Positions 22,251 through 34,298 are shown, counted from the stretch's first letter. The stretch is DNA of 64,000 nucleotides from Paraphysoderma sedebokerense (GCA_025602915.1 JAHLJZ010000061.1:62001-126000); one strand, 5' to 3'. Translations and numbers: made by a program. Notes: generated by a model from the letters alone, not told the origin.

Positions 22251-25200
22251 CTATTCTTTTAACTTCATGAAATTAGCGATCGCCTTGGTGATTAATTCGA
22301 TCTCGGAGTCCAGTGCTTTCATCTGTAAAGATAAAGAAGATAAGTCAATCTGGATATACGTAGAATACAACAGAGAGAGATCACCAACCTTAGTTAAATT
22401 GGCTTCTTTCACTTCTTCTTTCACTTTTTCTTCGTACCCTTCTACACTCATCTTCTTTTTTAAGCCATCTTTACCATGTTCTGCCTTTTTCAATTTCTTT
22501 TCCAATTTTTCGATTTCACCATCAATATCAACAATTCCTTTAACTAATAACAGTATACTTAGTTCATTGTTAATAGCTTGAACGGCACATCCGGCTGGAA
22601 TATGAGCAGATGGTTCCAAAATGTGGAAATTTGCAAGTCCTTTTGTTAGAGAAACGATTGTTGGCACCGAGGAAACAAGGAGAGGGTAGGTGGTTGCGGA
22701 TGATGTAGCATAGGCTGTACGAATGGAAGTAAAAGGTAAGTGCTTAAGTGTAAGTGGAAATCTACTTGAATAATTAAACGTACCAGTAGCACCACTCTGA
22801 ACTCCATAATCACTCATAAGACTTCTCACACTTTTGACTGCGTCCATCACCATATCAAACATTTTCTCGCTCTTTTCGTCTTCCCATTCTGATTTGTCGA
22901 CAGGGAACCTCGAGATGACAATACTTTCAACGACATCATTTTTGCGTCTGGGCAATCGCTGCCACAATTCTTCAGTTACAAATGGCATGAGTGGGTGCAA
23001 CAACTTTAAACCGAAATCTAAACAAGTGTATAATGTAGCTTTGGCCGATTCAGAAGCTTGAATCTCGGCTTGTGTGGGTGAAGAATTTGAAAAGAAAGAG
23101 TCGATGATGATGGGTTTAACAGCTTCGATGTAAACATCGCATAATTCGTAGAGCCAGAAATTGTAGACCGCGTTGGTGATATTCATAAAATTCATGGTTT
23201 CGAAATTGGCGTTGACTTCTCGAATGGCTTTGTTGAGTTTTGAGAGGATCCATTTTTCAACAAGCGATTCATGACCAGTAGGCTACAATTTCAACGCAAT
23301 GGATAAATATTAGTTCTAGTTCATCATCTCACTACGGAGGAAGCAATCTAAAACCAACCTCCATAGTGTCCCTTGGAGTATATCCTTCACCCAACTTCAT
23401 CAAGGCAAATTTCGTTGCATTCCACAACTTGTTGCAGAACTTTCTATAACCCTCGACTCTCAAAATATTTAAATTGATATCCCGCCCAGTACTCGTGTAC
23501 GCACACAAAGCGAATCGCAAGGCATCAGCACCACATTCTGGGATACCTTTTGGGTAATCTTGCTTTTGTCCAACTTTGGCCTTTTCGATTTCTTTGGGGT
23601 CGAGGTTACCTTGTTCAAGTCGGGAATGGAGGCCATCAATAGTGATACCCTCCATCACGTCGACGGGATCGATGACATTACCAAGGGATTTTGACATTTT
23701 TCGACCATGCGCGTCTCGAACCATAGCGTGACAAAAGACCTTTACATCAAATTTAGGGTTAATCGTCAGAACCCAATGCTTCGCAGGAAGGAGAACAGTC
23801 CAACAAACCTTCTTGAACGGAACTTTTCCAGTTAACTTCAACCCAAACATAACCATTCGAGCAACCCAAAAGAACAAGATATCCCAACCAGTTTCTAATA
23901 AGCTTGTGGGGTAAAAGATGTCCAAATCATCGTTTTTCTCAGGCCAACCAAAAATAGAAAATGGCCATAATCCAGATGAAAACCAAGTATCTAAAACATC
24001 AGGGTCCTGTGTGATTTTGATGTCTTCCTTTGGGATTCCGGGAAACTTCTTTTGAATTTTTGTCCATAATTCATCTTCAGAACGGGCAGCAATCCAGTAT
24101 TCATCATCGCTGGGCTATAAAGAGGTTGGAACGGATCAATATGAATTCTACAAGCCGGAAAATTAGTGATGGTAATGAGAACATACACCGCAAACTCTGC
24201 CCTTAATTTCGATCAACCATGCTGGAATCCTATGCCCCCACCAAAGTTGTCTACTGATACACCAGTCTTGAATGTTTTCAAGCCATCTGAACCATTCCTT
24301 TTCACTTGTTTTCGGGACAATTTCCAAATCGCCGTTTTTCACAGCATCCAAAGCTTGTTTGGCCATATCTTGACAGTTTACATACCACTGGGGTTTCATC
24401 AGGGGTTCGATCACGTCACCAGATCTTGAACACATAGGGACAACCATAGGGTTGTCTTTGGTCTCGATATAGAGGTTTCGAGATTTCAAATCTGCCAGAA
24501 CTTTGATACGAGCATCGAAACGTTTCAAGCCCTAAAGTATTAACACATATTTCGAAACAGAAACCCTGTCAGAAATTCTGGACAAAATAAACAGAAGTGA
24601 GCAAAGAATACAAACCTGATATACGCCACCATTTTCATTCACGGTACCATCATCATTGAAAATATTAATAAATTCCAAATTATGTCTCTTTCCAATGTCA
24701 CAATCGTTGAAATCGTGAGCTGGTGTGATTTTAACAGCACCAGTACCAAAGTTCATATCCACATAGTCATCACAGATAATCGGGATGCGACGTTGATTAA
24801 ACGGATGAATTACATGTTTGCCATGTAAATGTGCATATCGTTGATCTTTTGGATGAACCGCAACGGCAGTATCACCGAGCATAGTTTCAATACGAGTAGT
24901 AGCGACAACAATTTTTTCGTCTATCGGGATTTTGATATTAGAATTGTGAGCTGATACGAGCATTTAAAAGAATTAAAAACAAAAATACATACCAGAATTT
25001 TCCACGGGGTATGCAAAACTGATCAGCACACCAAATTCGTATTTCTTGTTGGGATCATGCCCAGGCACAGTCATTAATGTTCTGCCTTTCAATTCTTTGC
25101 TTTCAACCTCCAAATTACTCAGCGCTGTGTTCAGGTATGAGCACCAATTAACAAGTCGGTTGGCACGGTAAATAATTCCTTCGTCACGGAGAGTAACGAA

Positions 25201-26335
25201 TGCTTCATTGACTGCTTTACTCAATTTCTAACATACACGTGAGATAATTGGTGTCAGCTTTCTTTAGAACATAAAACTCAATTCGATCTGCAACACTTAC
25301 AGGATCCATTGTGAAGCAAGCCTTTTCGAAGTCGCAACTAGCCCCCAATCGTTTCAGCTGACCATAGATACGACCGCCGTACTGTTCTTTCCATGCCCAC
25401 ACTTGTTTCAAAAACTCCTCACGACCAAGATCGTGTCTTGTCATTTTCTTTTCTTTCCAAATTCGTTTTTCCACAACTGATTGCGTAGCGATACCAGCGT
25501 GATCGCAACCTGGGACGTAGAGTGTCGATTTTCCGTGCATTCTATGATATCGAGTCATGGCGTCCTGAATTGACACGGTCAGGGCATGCCCTCTACAGTT
25601 TGATTGACATGTAAGCACGCGGGGCAACGAAGTAACTTTATAGGAGTCTTCTCAAACTTACAAATGCAATGAACCTGATTCCATCACGAAAAACTAAGGT
25701 TATTCAGAGTTGACTACACGATTTGGAACAAAATCTAAAACGTACCAGTAACATTAGGCGGTGGAATTGGAATCACATAAGTTCCTTCTTTCTTGGCCAC
25801 TTTTTTTCCATTTGCATCAACATCAACTGCTGCCTTCATAAATCCTTTTTTCTCCCACCATGCCATCCACGATGACTCTACAACTTTAGGGTTATAACTT
25901 GATGACATGGCGGCTTTCATGTCCTTTTTTTCACCTAGCGGCACGACGGGTATTTGTTGTTCTGGTTCTGGTGTAGAATTGGACGCTGACTTTGGTTTCT
26001 CTTTTTTTGATGGTGCTGGGGACGATGAACCTGAAGAAGGCGCAGAGGGTTTTTTGTTGGCCTGTACATTTAAGTTAAATCGCAATAACAGGTTAGCAAG
26101 ATCATGAAGGATTAGACCAGAAGAACTTAATCGGACGATTTAATTAGATATTAACCATAGCAGCTTGTTTAGCCAAAAACTTTTCCATCTTTGCCTTCTT
26201 TTTGGCTTCGTTCTTTGCAGCATTCTTGGAGAGAGCCTTTGGCGAACCATTCTCATTATCTCCAGAAGGAGCGGCCTGTTGTTCCTGCTCAGGCTTTTGA
26301 GGCAAATTCGAAGTATTCGGTTGTGATCCGGTCAT
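22251..26335 (-). CDS. VAS1: Valyl-tRNA synthetase
   Basis: Class I synthetase that charges tRNA-Val. Many exons; ATG at 26335, stop at 22251. A Lys/Ala-rich N-terminal appendix leads to [10 protein letters not shown] + SLHLGHAL (HIGH-type signature HLGH), with the signature split across three exons, one of them only 13 nt (25674-25662). [20 protein letters not shown], the editing (CP1) domain with [20 protein letters not shown] and [15 protein letters not shown], and WGHRIPAWL follow. The KMSKS loop reads [15 protein letters not shown] (near 23690). The anticodon-binding domain comes next, then a C-terminal coiled coil ([20 protein letters not shown]). The frame stays open upstream of the ATG for 30 codons to a TAA and is basic, so a second, mitochondrial form starting at a non-AUG codon is possible. 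All catalytic landmarks are intact. Confidence 0.95.
25662..25674 (-). other. 13-nt microexon inside the HIGH signature of valyl-tRNA synthetase
   Basis: Flanking introns are 25745-25675 (donor GTACGT, acceptor CAG) and 25661-25593 (donor GTAAGT, acceptor TAG). Joining 25746 to 25674 and 25662 to 25592 gives codons for G-S-L-H-L followed by GHAL, restoring NVTGSLHLGHAL exactly. Skipping the 13 nt would shift the frame and destroy the active site. Both introns are about 70 nt, ordinary for this genome. Confidence 0.85.
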
Positions 26336-26920
26336 TGCGTAATATGATTTACTAACTGAGATACTGTTTATCCTCAACGGATACGATGGGTACTGATACT
26401 GTATTCGGGACAAGAGAAATTCCGTTTATTTATCGTGTCCATGGTGACTCATCCACGTGACTGGAGGAATGTCCTCGGCACCGCAAGAGTCACCGATGTC
26501 CGATACCCATCAATAATAGAAGCAGTATTTCGAAATATAAACTAATAATAAATCAGTTTGGCATAAACATTGGTTTGTGCGAAGTCAAGCTCTCCGGTAA
26601 ATTATCTGCTATTCACGCCAATCGACGAATGGTCAGTTTTTCCGAAGTTACAAAGGACCGAATGTTCAACTTTTAAGAGTTTTATTGTTGTTGGATGGAT
26701 AACCACGGAAAAACCCAAACATATTTTCAACAAATTATCTTATTACACATGTATTTGTTTTGTTGCGGAAAACAAATTTATTGGGCTCGGCCACGACCTA
26801 ATCCTCTGAATTCGGGCCTATTTAAATTTGAAGAAAAATCAATCAATAAATACATATTCACAAATGGCTAGTCCTCTGGCACAGAAAGGGTACACTAGCA
26901 ATAAAGAAATTGTAAGGGAC
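26336..26920. promoter_or_regulatory. Spacer upstream of valyl-tRNA synthetase / downstream of eS10
   Basis: These 585 bp hold the promoter and 5' leader of the synthetase (near 26336-26500) and the 3' UTR of the eS10 gene. Codons 26415-26336 stay in frame with the synthetase and may encode an alternative N-terminus. No other gene is visible. Confidence 0.45.
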
Positions 26921-27617
26921 TTACTTGAAATCACCAGAAGCACCTTCTTTCTTGGAATCATCACGACGACGGTAATCTTCACGGTCACCACGGGGAGCTC
27001 TGTACGGACGTTCTCCTTCTGTATAATAAAATATTACGAGAAAAAACGAGTTTAGTATATGTTGAATCGCCACGAGTTGACTCGAAAGAAGAGCATACCG
27101 GCACGGCCAGGTCGGATACCGGCGGGTCTGGCGGTCTTCTTGAATGTGGCGGGAACGATTTCAGCGGGTAAGTGCAAGTATTCTCTCAAGTATTCAATAC
27201 CACTATCGGTAAGATAGTAGTAGAAGTATTGCCAAGAGAATTGAGTTTTAACGTAACCACGGGAATCGAGGGACTGAAGAGCTTTGATGACTTGGAGGTT
27301 AGGAACATCAAGATCTTGATGTTTGGGGGCGTTGAAGTCTTTCTTGGCTACAAGAACTCCCTCTATTATGTGACAAATAGAAAATTAAATTTAGGTCAGC
27401 TGGAATGTATCGGACGCCGTGTCCCTAGCAAATCCTCTATTTAACATAATTTCCGGTCTCTAAAAATTATTCCTTTTCTCAATCTTCCAGCCTTTCATTT
27501 TATCTTTTACTTTATTTTCATCCTCCGTCATCAAGAAAATGTATCGGACAGCCATAAAAACTCACCTTTGAAGAGGTATTCGTAGATGGCTTTTCTGTTT
27601 GCTTTAGGGATAAGCAT
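26921..27617 (-). CDS. RPS10: Ribosomal protein eS10 (small subunit)
   Basis: Protein of the 40S beak, 137 aa, in three exons (27617-27566, 27362-27099, 27018-26921) that join in frame. It starts [17 protein letters not shown], continues [75 protein letters not shown], and ends with an Arg/Asp-rich tail [20 protein letters not shown]...GDFK. The core is the winged-helix eS10 domain. The long region upstream probably contains a 5' UTR intron: a good donor (GTATGT) sits near 28048 on the minus strand, as is common in ribosomal-protein genes. The neighbour on the other side is head to head. Confidence 0.95.
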
Positions 27618-28293
27618 GATTGGATCTACTATGTATAAATTCGGATTGATTGCAGTTGCGAAGATATGGGGAATTAAGTGGGATTCGGATTCAAAGAGCA
27701 AAGCGTAATCAAATGAAAACAAATAAAAACAAAAAAGGTCAGTCTGCGTCCGTTACACGATCAACACCTTAACAACATTCCCGACAAATTTCGACAACAA
27801 TGTAGAAAAGCCAATTCGATCTTCCATCATGAAATTTCATTTTAATTCTCATATGAACGAAAGTCTGCTCCGTATCAATACCGTCCCTCATCCTAGAGTT
27901 TTTCCTTTTGAACACCAATCACCATCCGACTCCTTACTGCAGCCAAGATCCGACATTAAAACTATCCATCCATCCCATCGCACCACCGTTATCACAGATT
28001 TTCTACCCTTAAAGTCTCTAAATGCGCATAAAATGGACAGAAACATACCTTTAGGTTCCTAGTCGGTCTTGTAATATGCCGTTCGGAGAAAGAGAGGGAA
28101 TTTTGCCATCTCGACTGGGATTTTTTGGGCAGGGGAGTGCGGGAGGGAACGGCCATGTGTAAGTCACGTGTGTGTGGAAATCGCGTTCCCTCTTCAAGAG
28201 TGGATGCGCAGAGGGAGTTTCGTATGGAAGAAAACCTATAGATATAAAGATTGGGATATTCAGACGACGAAGATAAAGCTTCAGACAAGTAAT
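27618..28293. promoter_or_regulatory. Head-to-head promoter region, eS10 / CXorf65-like gene
   Basis: This 676-bp stretch between divergent start codons probably contains a non-coding first exon and a long 5' UTR intron of eS10, judged from a GTATGT donor near 28048 on the minus strand. The promoters of both genes must lie around 28050-28290. No coding sequence is visible. Confidence 0.4.
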
Positions 28294-29302
28294 ATGCCTT
28301 TTATTATCGTCAAGCACGGCGGTGTGTTATTTCGGTTTTTTCTAGTTCTTCTCTTGTTGCATTCATATTGACACCACCCCATCCCTAATGTGATTGCTCC
28401 TTCACTCGCTGATATGCAGCCCAAGAAGAGCACGTCTTCAATCCAAACTGCCTAGTTCCCGCACTTCTTTCGCATATCAAATCCAAACTCAACCTCCAAT
28501 TCCCCGACCCAATTGATTTAGCCACTGAATCGGGCGAAATCGTGGATCTGAATAACCCAGCAAAGTATAAAGAATACGCTAAAAAATGGTTGGATGTACG
28601 AGGAGTCTACGTTGTTGTGAAAATTGTGAATGGTAAGCTGCAGAGTTTTCAGTGCACTGGGTGCAATCGACTGAAGTGATCTGTCTGGTCACCTTATCAA
28701 ACCTGATTTGCTGATAACATTTGGGTTCACTATTACCTTTATCTTTGTAAAATTGTTAAAATTAGATGAACAAGGCGATACGCCATCGTATATTCCGTTA
28801 TTGGATTCGATGACGGAAAGGTTGAAATTAAATCGTATGTATAGATAGCTTTCTCATACCATCTCTCGTAGATTTGCTATCCATACAAACATCAATCCTT
28901 TTTTCTTTCCATCGACATACATTAGAGCCCGCAAAACCGAAACCTTCCGTCAATTCAAAGAAACCTACAACTTCTTCAAATACCACATCTTCCACGACGT
29001 CTTCGAATGCAACGACAAACCAAAATCCAACAGCACCATCGGTTTTATCCTCGGGCAATACCTATTTGTCGGAACCCAGGGGCAGGGCATCCATAGACTC
29101 GAATAGCAATGAGAATGATAGTTTCGGAGACTTGGGTAGAAACGGGATTTTGGACAGAAATAAAAATGAAAAAGGAGAAAAAAGCAAAGACTCAAAGACA
29201 AAAAGTGGAGAAAAGCCAAGAAGTCGAAAAAGTTTGATGGTTGATAATCGAACTACTGGAAAAGATAGTAGACGGATGAGCGAGGGGCAATCTCGAGTGT
29301 GA
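28294..29302 (+). CDS. CXorf65-like protein
   Basis: Protein of 228 aa from four exons (28294-28321, 28420-28632, 28766-28834, 28926-29302); phases sum correctly. The N-terminal domain of about 100 residues resembles human CXorf65: MPFIIVKHGAQEEHVFNPNC, LVPALLSHIKSKLNLQFPDP, IDLATESGEIVDLNNPAKYK, LDVRGVYVVVKIVN. This looks like a ubiquitin-like beta-grasp fold. The second half is a low-complexity, basic, Ser/Thr/Lys/Asn-rich tail (KDSKTKSGEKPRSRKS). The molecular function of CXorf65 is not established. Exon 1 is only 28 nt. The gene shares its promoter region with eS10. The family match is by eye and fairly good over the first domain only. Confidence 0.7.
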
Positions 29303-29589
29303 TATCCAGTCTATTGCTGATCCGAGGGAAGTTTCAATAAATCAGAAAGAGGTCTGAAATAATGCTCATCGGAACTTATAGTGGGGTCTGTCCCCGCCAC
29401 CTCATTGTACTGGTTTATTTTATTGAATGCAACTGCAATCCTAGCAGTCCAACATCAGGCAAAGTCTACCAAATCTGCGTGACGTCATTCCTTTACGAGA
29501 CTTCGGACATTCCATAGTTACGATAGACCCAATACTTTATATCTTCTTCACAAAAACTGAGCAACTTATTTGAACAAGGATAAAGAATA

Positions 29590-30521
29590 ATGTTATCTTC
29601 ACTTACAGAAACATTTACGTCAACATTTGCTCCGCCGGCTAATCCAAATGATCCTCTTATCTCGCCGGTGTCACCGCTGCTTACACTATCTAATCTGCTT
29701 TCTTCCTCGGTGATGTTCCTGAGACAGCTAAAAATTATTCTGCTAGAAATCGAAAAATTATTAACATGGTCGAATCCTACTCATTCGTTATTTTTGATGA
29801 TGGTCTGGTGCATTACATGTCTGTATAGTTATGAGTTGTACCTATACGGTCCGATTCTTGCTCTGGCGACAGTCATCGGAATCAAATGTGAAGAAAAGTG
29901 GCATGGAAATGACGGTATAAAAGGGCTTCTTTATTGATATTTTCTTATGTTTGGTAATAACAGAAAACGTCTATTCGTTCTTTTTATGTGTCAGATTCAT
30001 TATTGAAACGACTTCAATGTACTCTGTTAACTTGTGCCGCGCCAAACTCGCTTCGAGAATCAGTAGACGATTTGTTAACCATCCGGTCTATCCTACTTTC
30101 ATTCACTTCCATTCTCACCACTCCTTTATTCTCATTCAAATCGTACCTCGATAACACTCCGCCTCGTATGCTTTTCGGCCATTTGATTTTTTTAGTTCTT
30201 TTCGCCCTTCCGGGTTGGATCATCAGTCATAAATTGGAGATGCTGAATCCAAGGTGGGTACTCATGATGGCTGGTATCGTGGGTGTCATTTGGGGAGCAG
30301 AATGGTGTAGGGTATTCAGATGGGAGATCGGAAGATGGTTGTGGGGTGTTAAAGAGACTTTAGAGGGCCAGGTGTGGGAGAGAATTGTGGAAGTTGTGGA
30401 TATTAGCGATCGTGGATTTAGAGTGAAGAAATTATGGAGGCGATCGGAAATTGATGGGAGTGGGGGAACAAGTGATATTCAGATTTCGGGCGAAACCGAA
30501 GTTACGGAAAAAGAGGAGTGA
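29590..30521 (+). CDS. Pex24-like integral membrane peroxin
   Basis: Membrane protein of 283 aa in two exons (29590-29914, 29995-30521). It contains LLTWSNPTHSLFLMMVWC, the W-x-NP-x-x-(S/T) entry of the Pex24p/Pex30 membrane domain, then YLYGPILALATVIG, and after a loop a second hydrophobic pair (MLFGHLIFLVLFALPGWIIS and WVLMMAGIVGVIWGAEW). Proteins of this family sit in the ER and at ER-peroxisome contacts and shape peroxisome number. No dysferlin domain follows; the C-terminus is a short charged tail. A second member with the dysferlin domain lies at 61656-63233. Reticulon-like topology is likely; exact orthology (Pex24, Pex28, Pex29) is not resolved. Confidence 0.65.
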
Positions 30522-31469
30522 GATGCATTTATTTGAGTTTTATGCCACATTCTTCAATATTTACGGTAACATACAGTAATACACATTTCCTTGGTAATTA
30601 TCATGGCTTAATATAAGGATCAACGAGACATATAGTGCGTTCAACACCTTTACCTTTATAATTTATGAACTGGCATTCAGCAGTCTGAGCGTTGAAAATC
30701 AATTCGCACCCAATCCCGCCGCGCCTCGCTGTCCTTATGTGGATATCCAAAGACTGCCTACTTGAAACGTGCCATGGTGCTACATTCATGATGTGAGACG
30801 AGGCCGGACAAAAGTTAAAAATCGCTTGATTCTTCATTTTCCCCGCGCAAAGTTATTTGTCCGCAACGACAGAAAATTTGCTACGATCATGGTCGCTAGA
30901 GTGATGGAATCATCTTGCCAGTGACAATTGAAGCGGTTATTACTTAATCTTACGTGAATGTCTTGAGGCATTGTCGCTGAGTGCGTGGGAAATGATAGTT
31001 AATACTCAACAGTTTAATCCGTCTCCATGATCCAATGCGAGGCATGTCTACGGCAGCATTGGAATCGCATCACAACTCAAATTTCAATTGATTAGGCTGA
31101 GGGCAAAGGCGCGTTGGCTCCACAGAGGGAACAAGACGAGTGTTGAATTCAAGCCTCATTATCACGGACGGATCAATGAATGGGATGTATTGTTGAGCCC
31201 ATGATATTGTTGTCGGATGTACGATTGGCCATGTCAATGTGGAGTGTGGATTGCGGAGATATCGAAAGTCTGCATTTGACAAATTCCAACTCATTCCCTC
31301 ATCTATAGTTGTCGCTTCTTGCCTTCCCCTGTATATCGACGCCTGGTCAGTCAAGTTCTTGTATCATTGCTGAAGTTATTGCTAGCTAGTTTGGGAATAT
31401 TGAGATATCTCAACTTGAAATCACTTCCTCTCTCGCCAAACCCTCTCTATTTTGGTATAATCACTACAG
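30522..31469. other. Spacer with one small open frame
   Basis: This 948-bp stretch between the Pex24-like gene and the alcohol oxidase contains one minus-strand 78-codon frame (listed separately) and the promoter of the oxidase. I see no RNA gene, repeat or transposon. Confidence 0.4.
30601..30837 (-). CDS. Possible small hypothetical protein (78 aa)
   Basis: An ATG-initiated frame of 78 codons: it starts MKNQAIFNFCPASSHIMNVA and ends GVERTICLVDPYIKP. Composition is balanced, with four Cys and no membrane segment. It could be a complete small protein or the last exon of an unseen gene; I found no upstream exon. It does not resemble a family I know. It ends convergent with the Pex24-like gene. 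Confidence 0.3.
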   Translation of the reverse strand: MKNQAIFNFCPASSHIMNVAPWHVSSRQSLDIHIRTARRGGIGCELIFNAQTAECQFINYKGKGVERTICLVDPYIKP

Positions 31470-34171
31470 ATGGATGCATTCAATCGTTTTCTTCCAGCAG
31501 TCCCGCCAACCCCTTCCGAGTTCGAACTTGCGACACTTGCTGCAATCTCTGACACTCTTTTTGCCCAACTCACTCCAGAAGAGTCTTCTATCCTTTTGAA
31601 AGAATCTAAATCACCTCTCATTTCATCTTCCGATCTCTCCGTCTACAGTCAACTTTCAGGGTCGCAGTTAACACCACCACAACAAATCTTTGAGTTGGCA
31701 AGAAAAACGTTACCGGACACTGTGTTGAAGAAGCTATGGCTCGCAATAAGACTGCTAAGTAGCAGTGCTGGAGTTTTGTTGCTCACTGCAAAATATGCAA
31801 GACCATTCCCCGAATTGAGCAGAGAGGAGAGAGAAGATGTTTTTGCGATTTTGTCTAACGTTGGTATTTTTACTTCTTGCCGTCTTGAAATTCGATGACA
31901 CAATGACTTACCAACCTTTCAATCTCTCAAGTCTCCACTGCTGATCAAAAGGCTCATGTTTAAAGGCCTCCAATCTGTATTTCTCTTGAAAACATACAGT
32001 CCTCCAGAGACAACATCGCAACACGAATCTCTTCACAAACTGCTCAAGTATTCGACCTACGCACCTTCTTCCTCACCCGAGATCAAACCGTCTGAAAATC
32101 TCGATCATGATTTCAACTTTATCCACATTCCGGACTCGAATTCTGTAGTAGAGTTATCAACCGACGTTGTCATTGTAGGTTCTGGTGCTGGAGGGGGAGT
32201 AACAGCTAGCATTTTGGCTAGAGCTGGATTGAATGTCATTGTGGTAGAAAAAGGAAAATACTATAAAAGTCATGAAATTCCGGGATCAGAAGGGAAAGGA
32301 TTTGATTCGTTGTACCAAAACGGTGGGCTCTTTACCAGCGACGATGGTGGTATCAACATTCTGGCTGGGTCAACTTTTGGTGGTGGGACAACGGTAACTA
32401 CTCAAGTCCCAGCCACATCTCGGCTCTTTCACTTCCTAACATTTTATTATAGGTCAACTGGTGTGCTTCTCTAATTCCGCAGCACTTCCTACGTCAAGAA
32501 TGGGCATCGCAGGGTCTAGGACATTTTCTTTCACCCGCGTTCCAAAAATCAGTGGAAGCTGCAGTATCCGGGATTGGGGTATCGACTTCTGGTATCGAGC
32601 ATAATCGTGCAAATCAAATGTTCATGGATGGCTGCAAGAAATTAGGGATGCACATTGTGGACATACCACAGAATACTCGAGACGAAGGACATGCGTGTGG
32701 ATGGTGTCCTTGGGGATGCAAGTTTGTGTCGTCTTTCATAACCTCTTCTATTTCTCATTATATCATTATAAAGTTATTAACGATGGTTCATTAGGCAAGG
32801 ACGAAAGCAGTCATCTGCTCAAACATTTCTCGTCGATGCGGATAAACACGGTGCCAAGTTCATTCAAAATTGTTACATTGATAAGATTCTTATCAGTGAG
32901 TTATTCCGTACACTTTGACACTGCCAGGCGTTTTCAGTTCTAACTTTCTATTATGTGCTGATTCTGCTTTTCCTCTCATTCAGAAAAAAACACAGCTGTC
33001 GGTGTTGTCGGTCGAGTCAATTCTACTCCTATTAAAATCAATGCTAAAATAGTCGTCTCATCCGCCGGTGCGCTCAATACACCCGCTCTATTGCTACGAA
33101 GTGGCTTAAAGAATAAAAATATTGGAAAGAATTTGAGATTGCATCCTGTAGGTTTAGCGATGGGATATTTCCCCGATCAAGAAATCAAAAGTTGGGAGGG
33201 TGCCTGTATGACCACATTGAGTTGTGTAAGTCACGGTTGATTTAATTCTGTTTGCTTGTTCATCTGAAGCCTAAACTTTTGTGCAGGATGTAGAATCTCG
33301 GTCCACTGCTCGCTGCACTCCGTATTACGGTTCGAAGCTCGAAGTTCCTTCTATTCATGTCGCAGGCTATTCCGTAAATCTTCCATGGCAATCTGCACTC
33401 AACCATAAAATTGAAATGTCAAGACTACCTCACTTGTTACCCATCATTTCTCTCTCAAGAGATCGCGACAGTCTAGCAAGTGTTGAAATTGATGAAACCG
33501 GATCTCCGAAGGTCCTATTCGACATTAGCGATTACGATAAAGGCAGTGTATTGGAAGGTATCGTGAAAGGAATAGAAGTTCTTGTAGCGTTAGGAGCCAA
33601 GGAGGTCAAAACTAGTCAGGTAATTTCACTTACTTTTATTCTTACTGTATTTCGTCCACTACATGACCAGTACCTGAACTAAACTTTACGATATTCTCTA
33701 GTCTACCATTCCATGGTTCAAACCAACATCTACTTCACTCTCCGATCCAAACTTCGTTAAATACATCAACCACGTTAAATCGGTTGGCGTTGAACCTATC
33801 TATACCGGACTTTTTTCGGCTCACCAAATGGGAACAGCTAAAATGGGCGTCAACCCTAAAACTAGCGTCATTGCTCCCAACGGCGAGTGCTGGGAAGTTA
33901 GCGTTAGTATTCTTCCATATTTTCACTTTCCCATGATTTCACTCTAACCTTTCTTGTATTATTTCTCCTTCAACAGAATCTTTTTGTTGCCGACGCTTCC
34001 ACATTCCCTACTGCTTCAGGAGTCAATCCAATGGTCACCATTTACTCTATCTGTCATTCTATTGGTAAATTTATCCTCGCCAAACAAGGATTACTTAAAA
34101 GCAACGACGTATTTTACGACGATGCAGTTGAAGCGAATAAAATCAGATGGAGTAAAGGCGTGAGATTATAA
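31470..34171 (+). CDS. FAO1: Long-chain fatty alcohol oxidase (GMC oxidoreductase)
   Basis: FAD enzyme oxidising long-chain alcohols to aldehydes with O2, feeding fatty-acid catabolism; yeast and plant homologues are microsomal or peroxisomal membrane proteins. Eight exons (31470-31859, 31932-32393, 32453-32721, 32795-32895, 32984-33225, 33287-33619, 33702-33902, 33977-34171) give 730 aa in frame. The N-terminal helical region includes AIRLLSSSAGVLLLTAKYAR. The FAD fold reads VVIVGSGAGGGVTASILA, then NILAGSTFGGGTTVNWCASL, EGHACGWCPWGCKQG (the Cys-rich FAO signature), VVSSAGALNTPALLLRSGL, LRLHPVGLAMG and, at the C-terminus, SAHQMGTAKMG (catalytic-region His) and LFVADASTFPTASGVNP. All GMC landmarks are intact. 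An AATAAA at 34293 marks the 3' end. Two Pex24-type genes in the same window agree with a peroxisomal link, but that is only circumstantial. Confidence 0.93.
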
Positions 34172-34292
34172 AAGGCGAGAATAGAAGTGTTCAAGATTTT
34201 GGAAAGCAAGAACAAGAATTTGAAAGAACGAGTATGCTCAAACCAAAATGTTCTGAAATCGTTCTTTGATTGTATAATTATGTATTTATCTT

Positions 34293-34298
34293 AATAAA
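34293..34298 (+). terminator. AATAAA polyadenylation-like signal after alcohol oxidase
   Basis: AATAAA lies 122 bp downstream of the oxidase stop codon, in the short convergent spacer before FRA10AC1. Confidence 0.4.

Noticed and set aside
31070-31354. 94-codon minus-strand frame upstream of the alcohol oxidase
   Set aside because: It begins with TTG, not ATG, shows no family motif and overlaps the presumed oxidase promoter.
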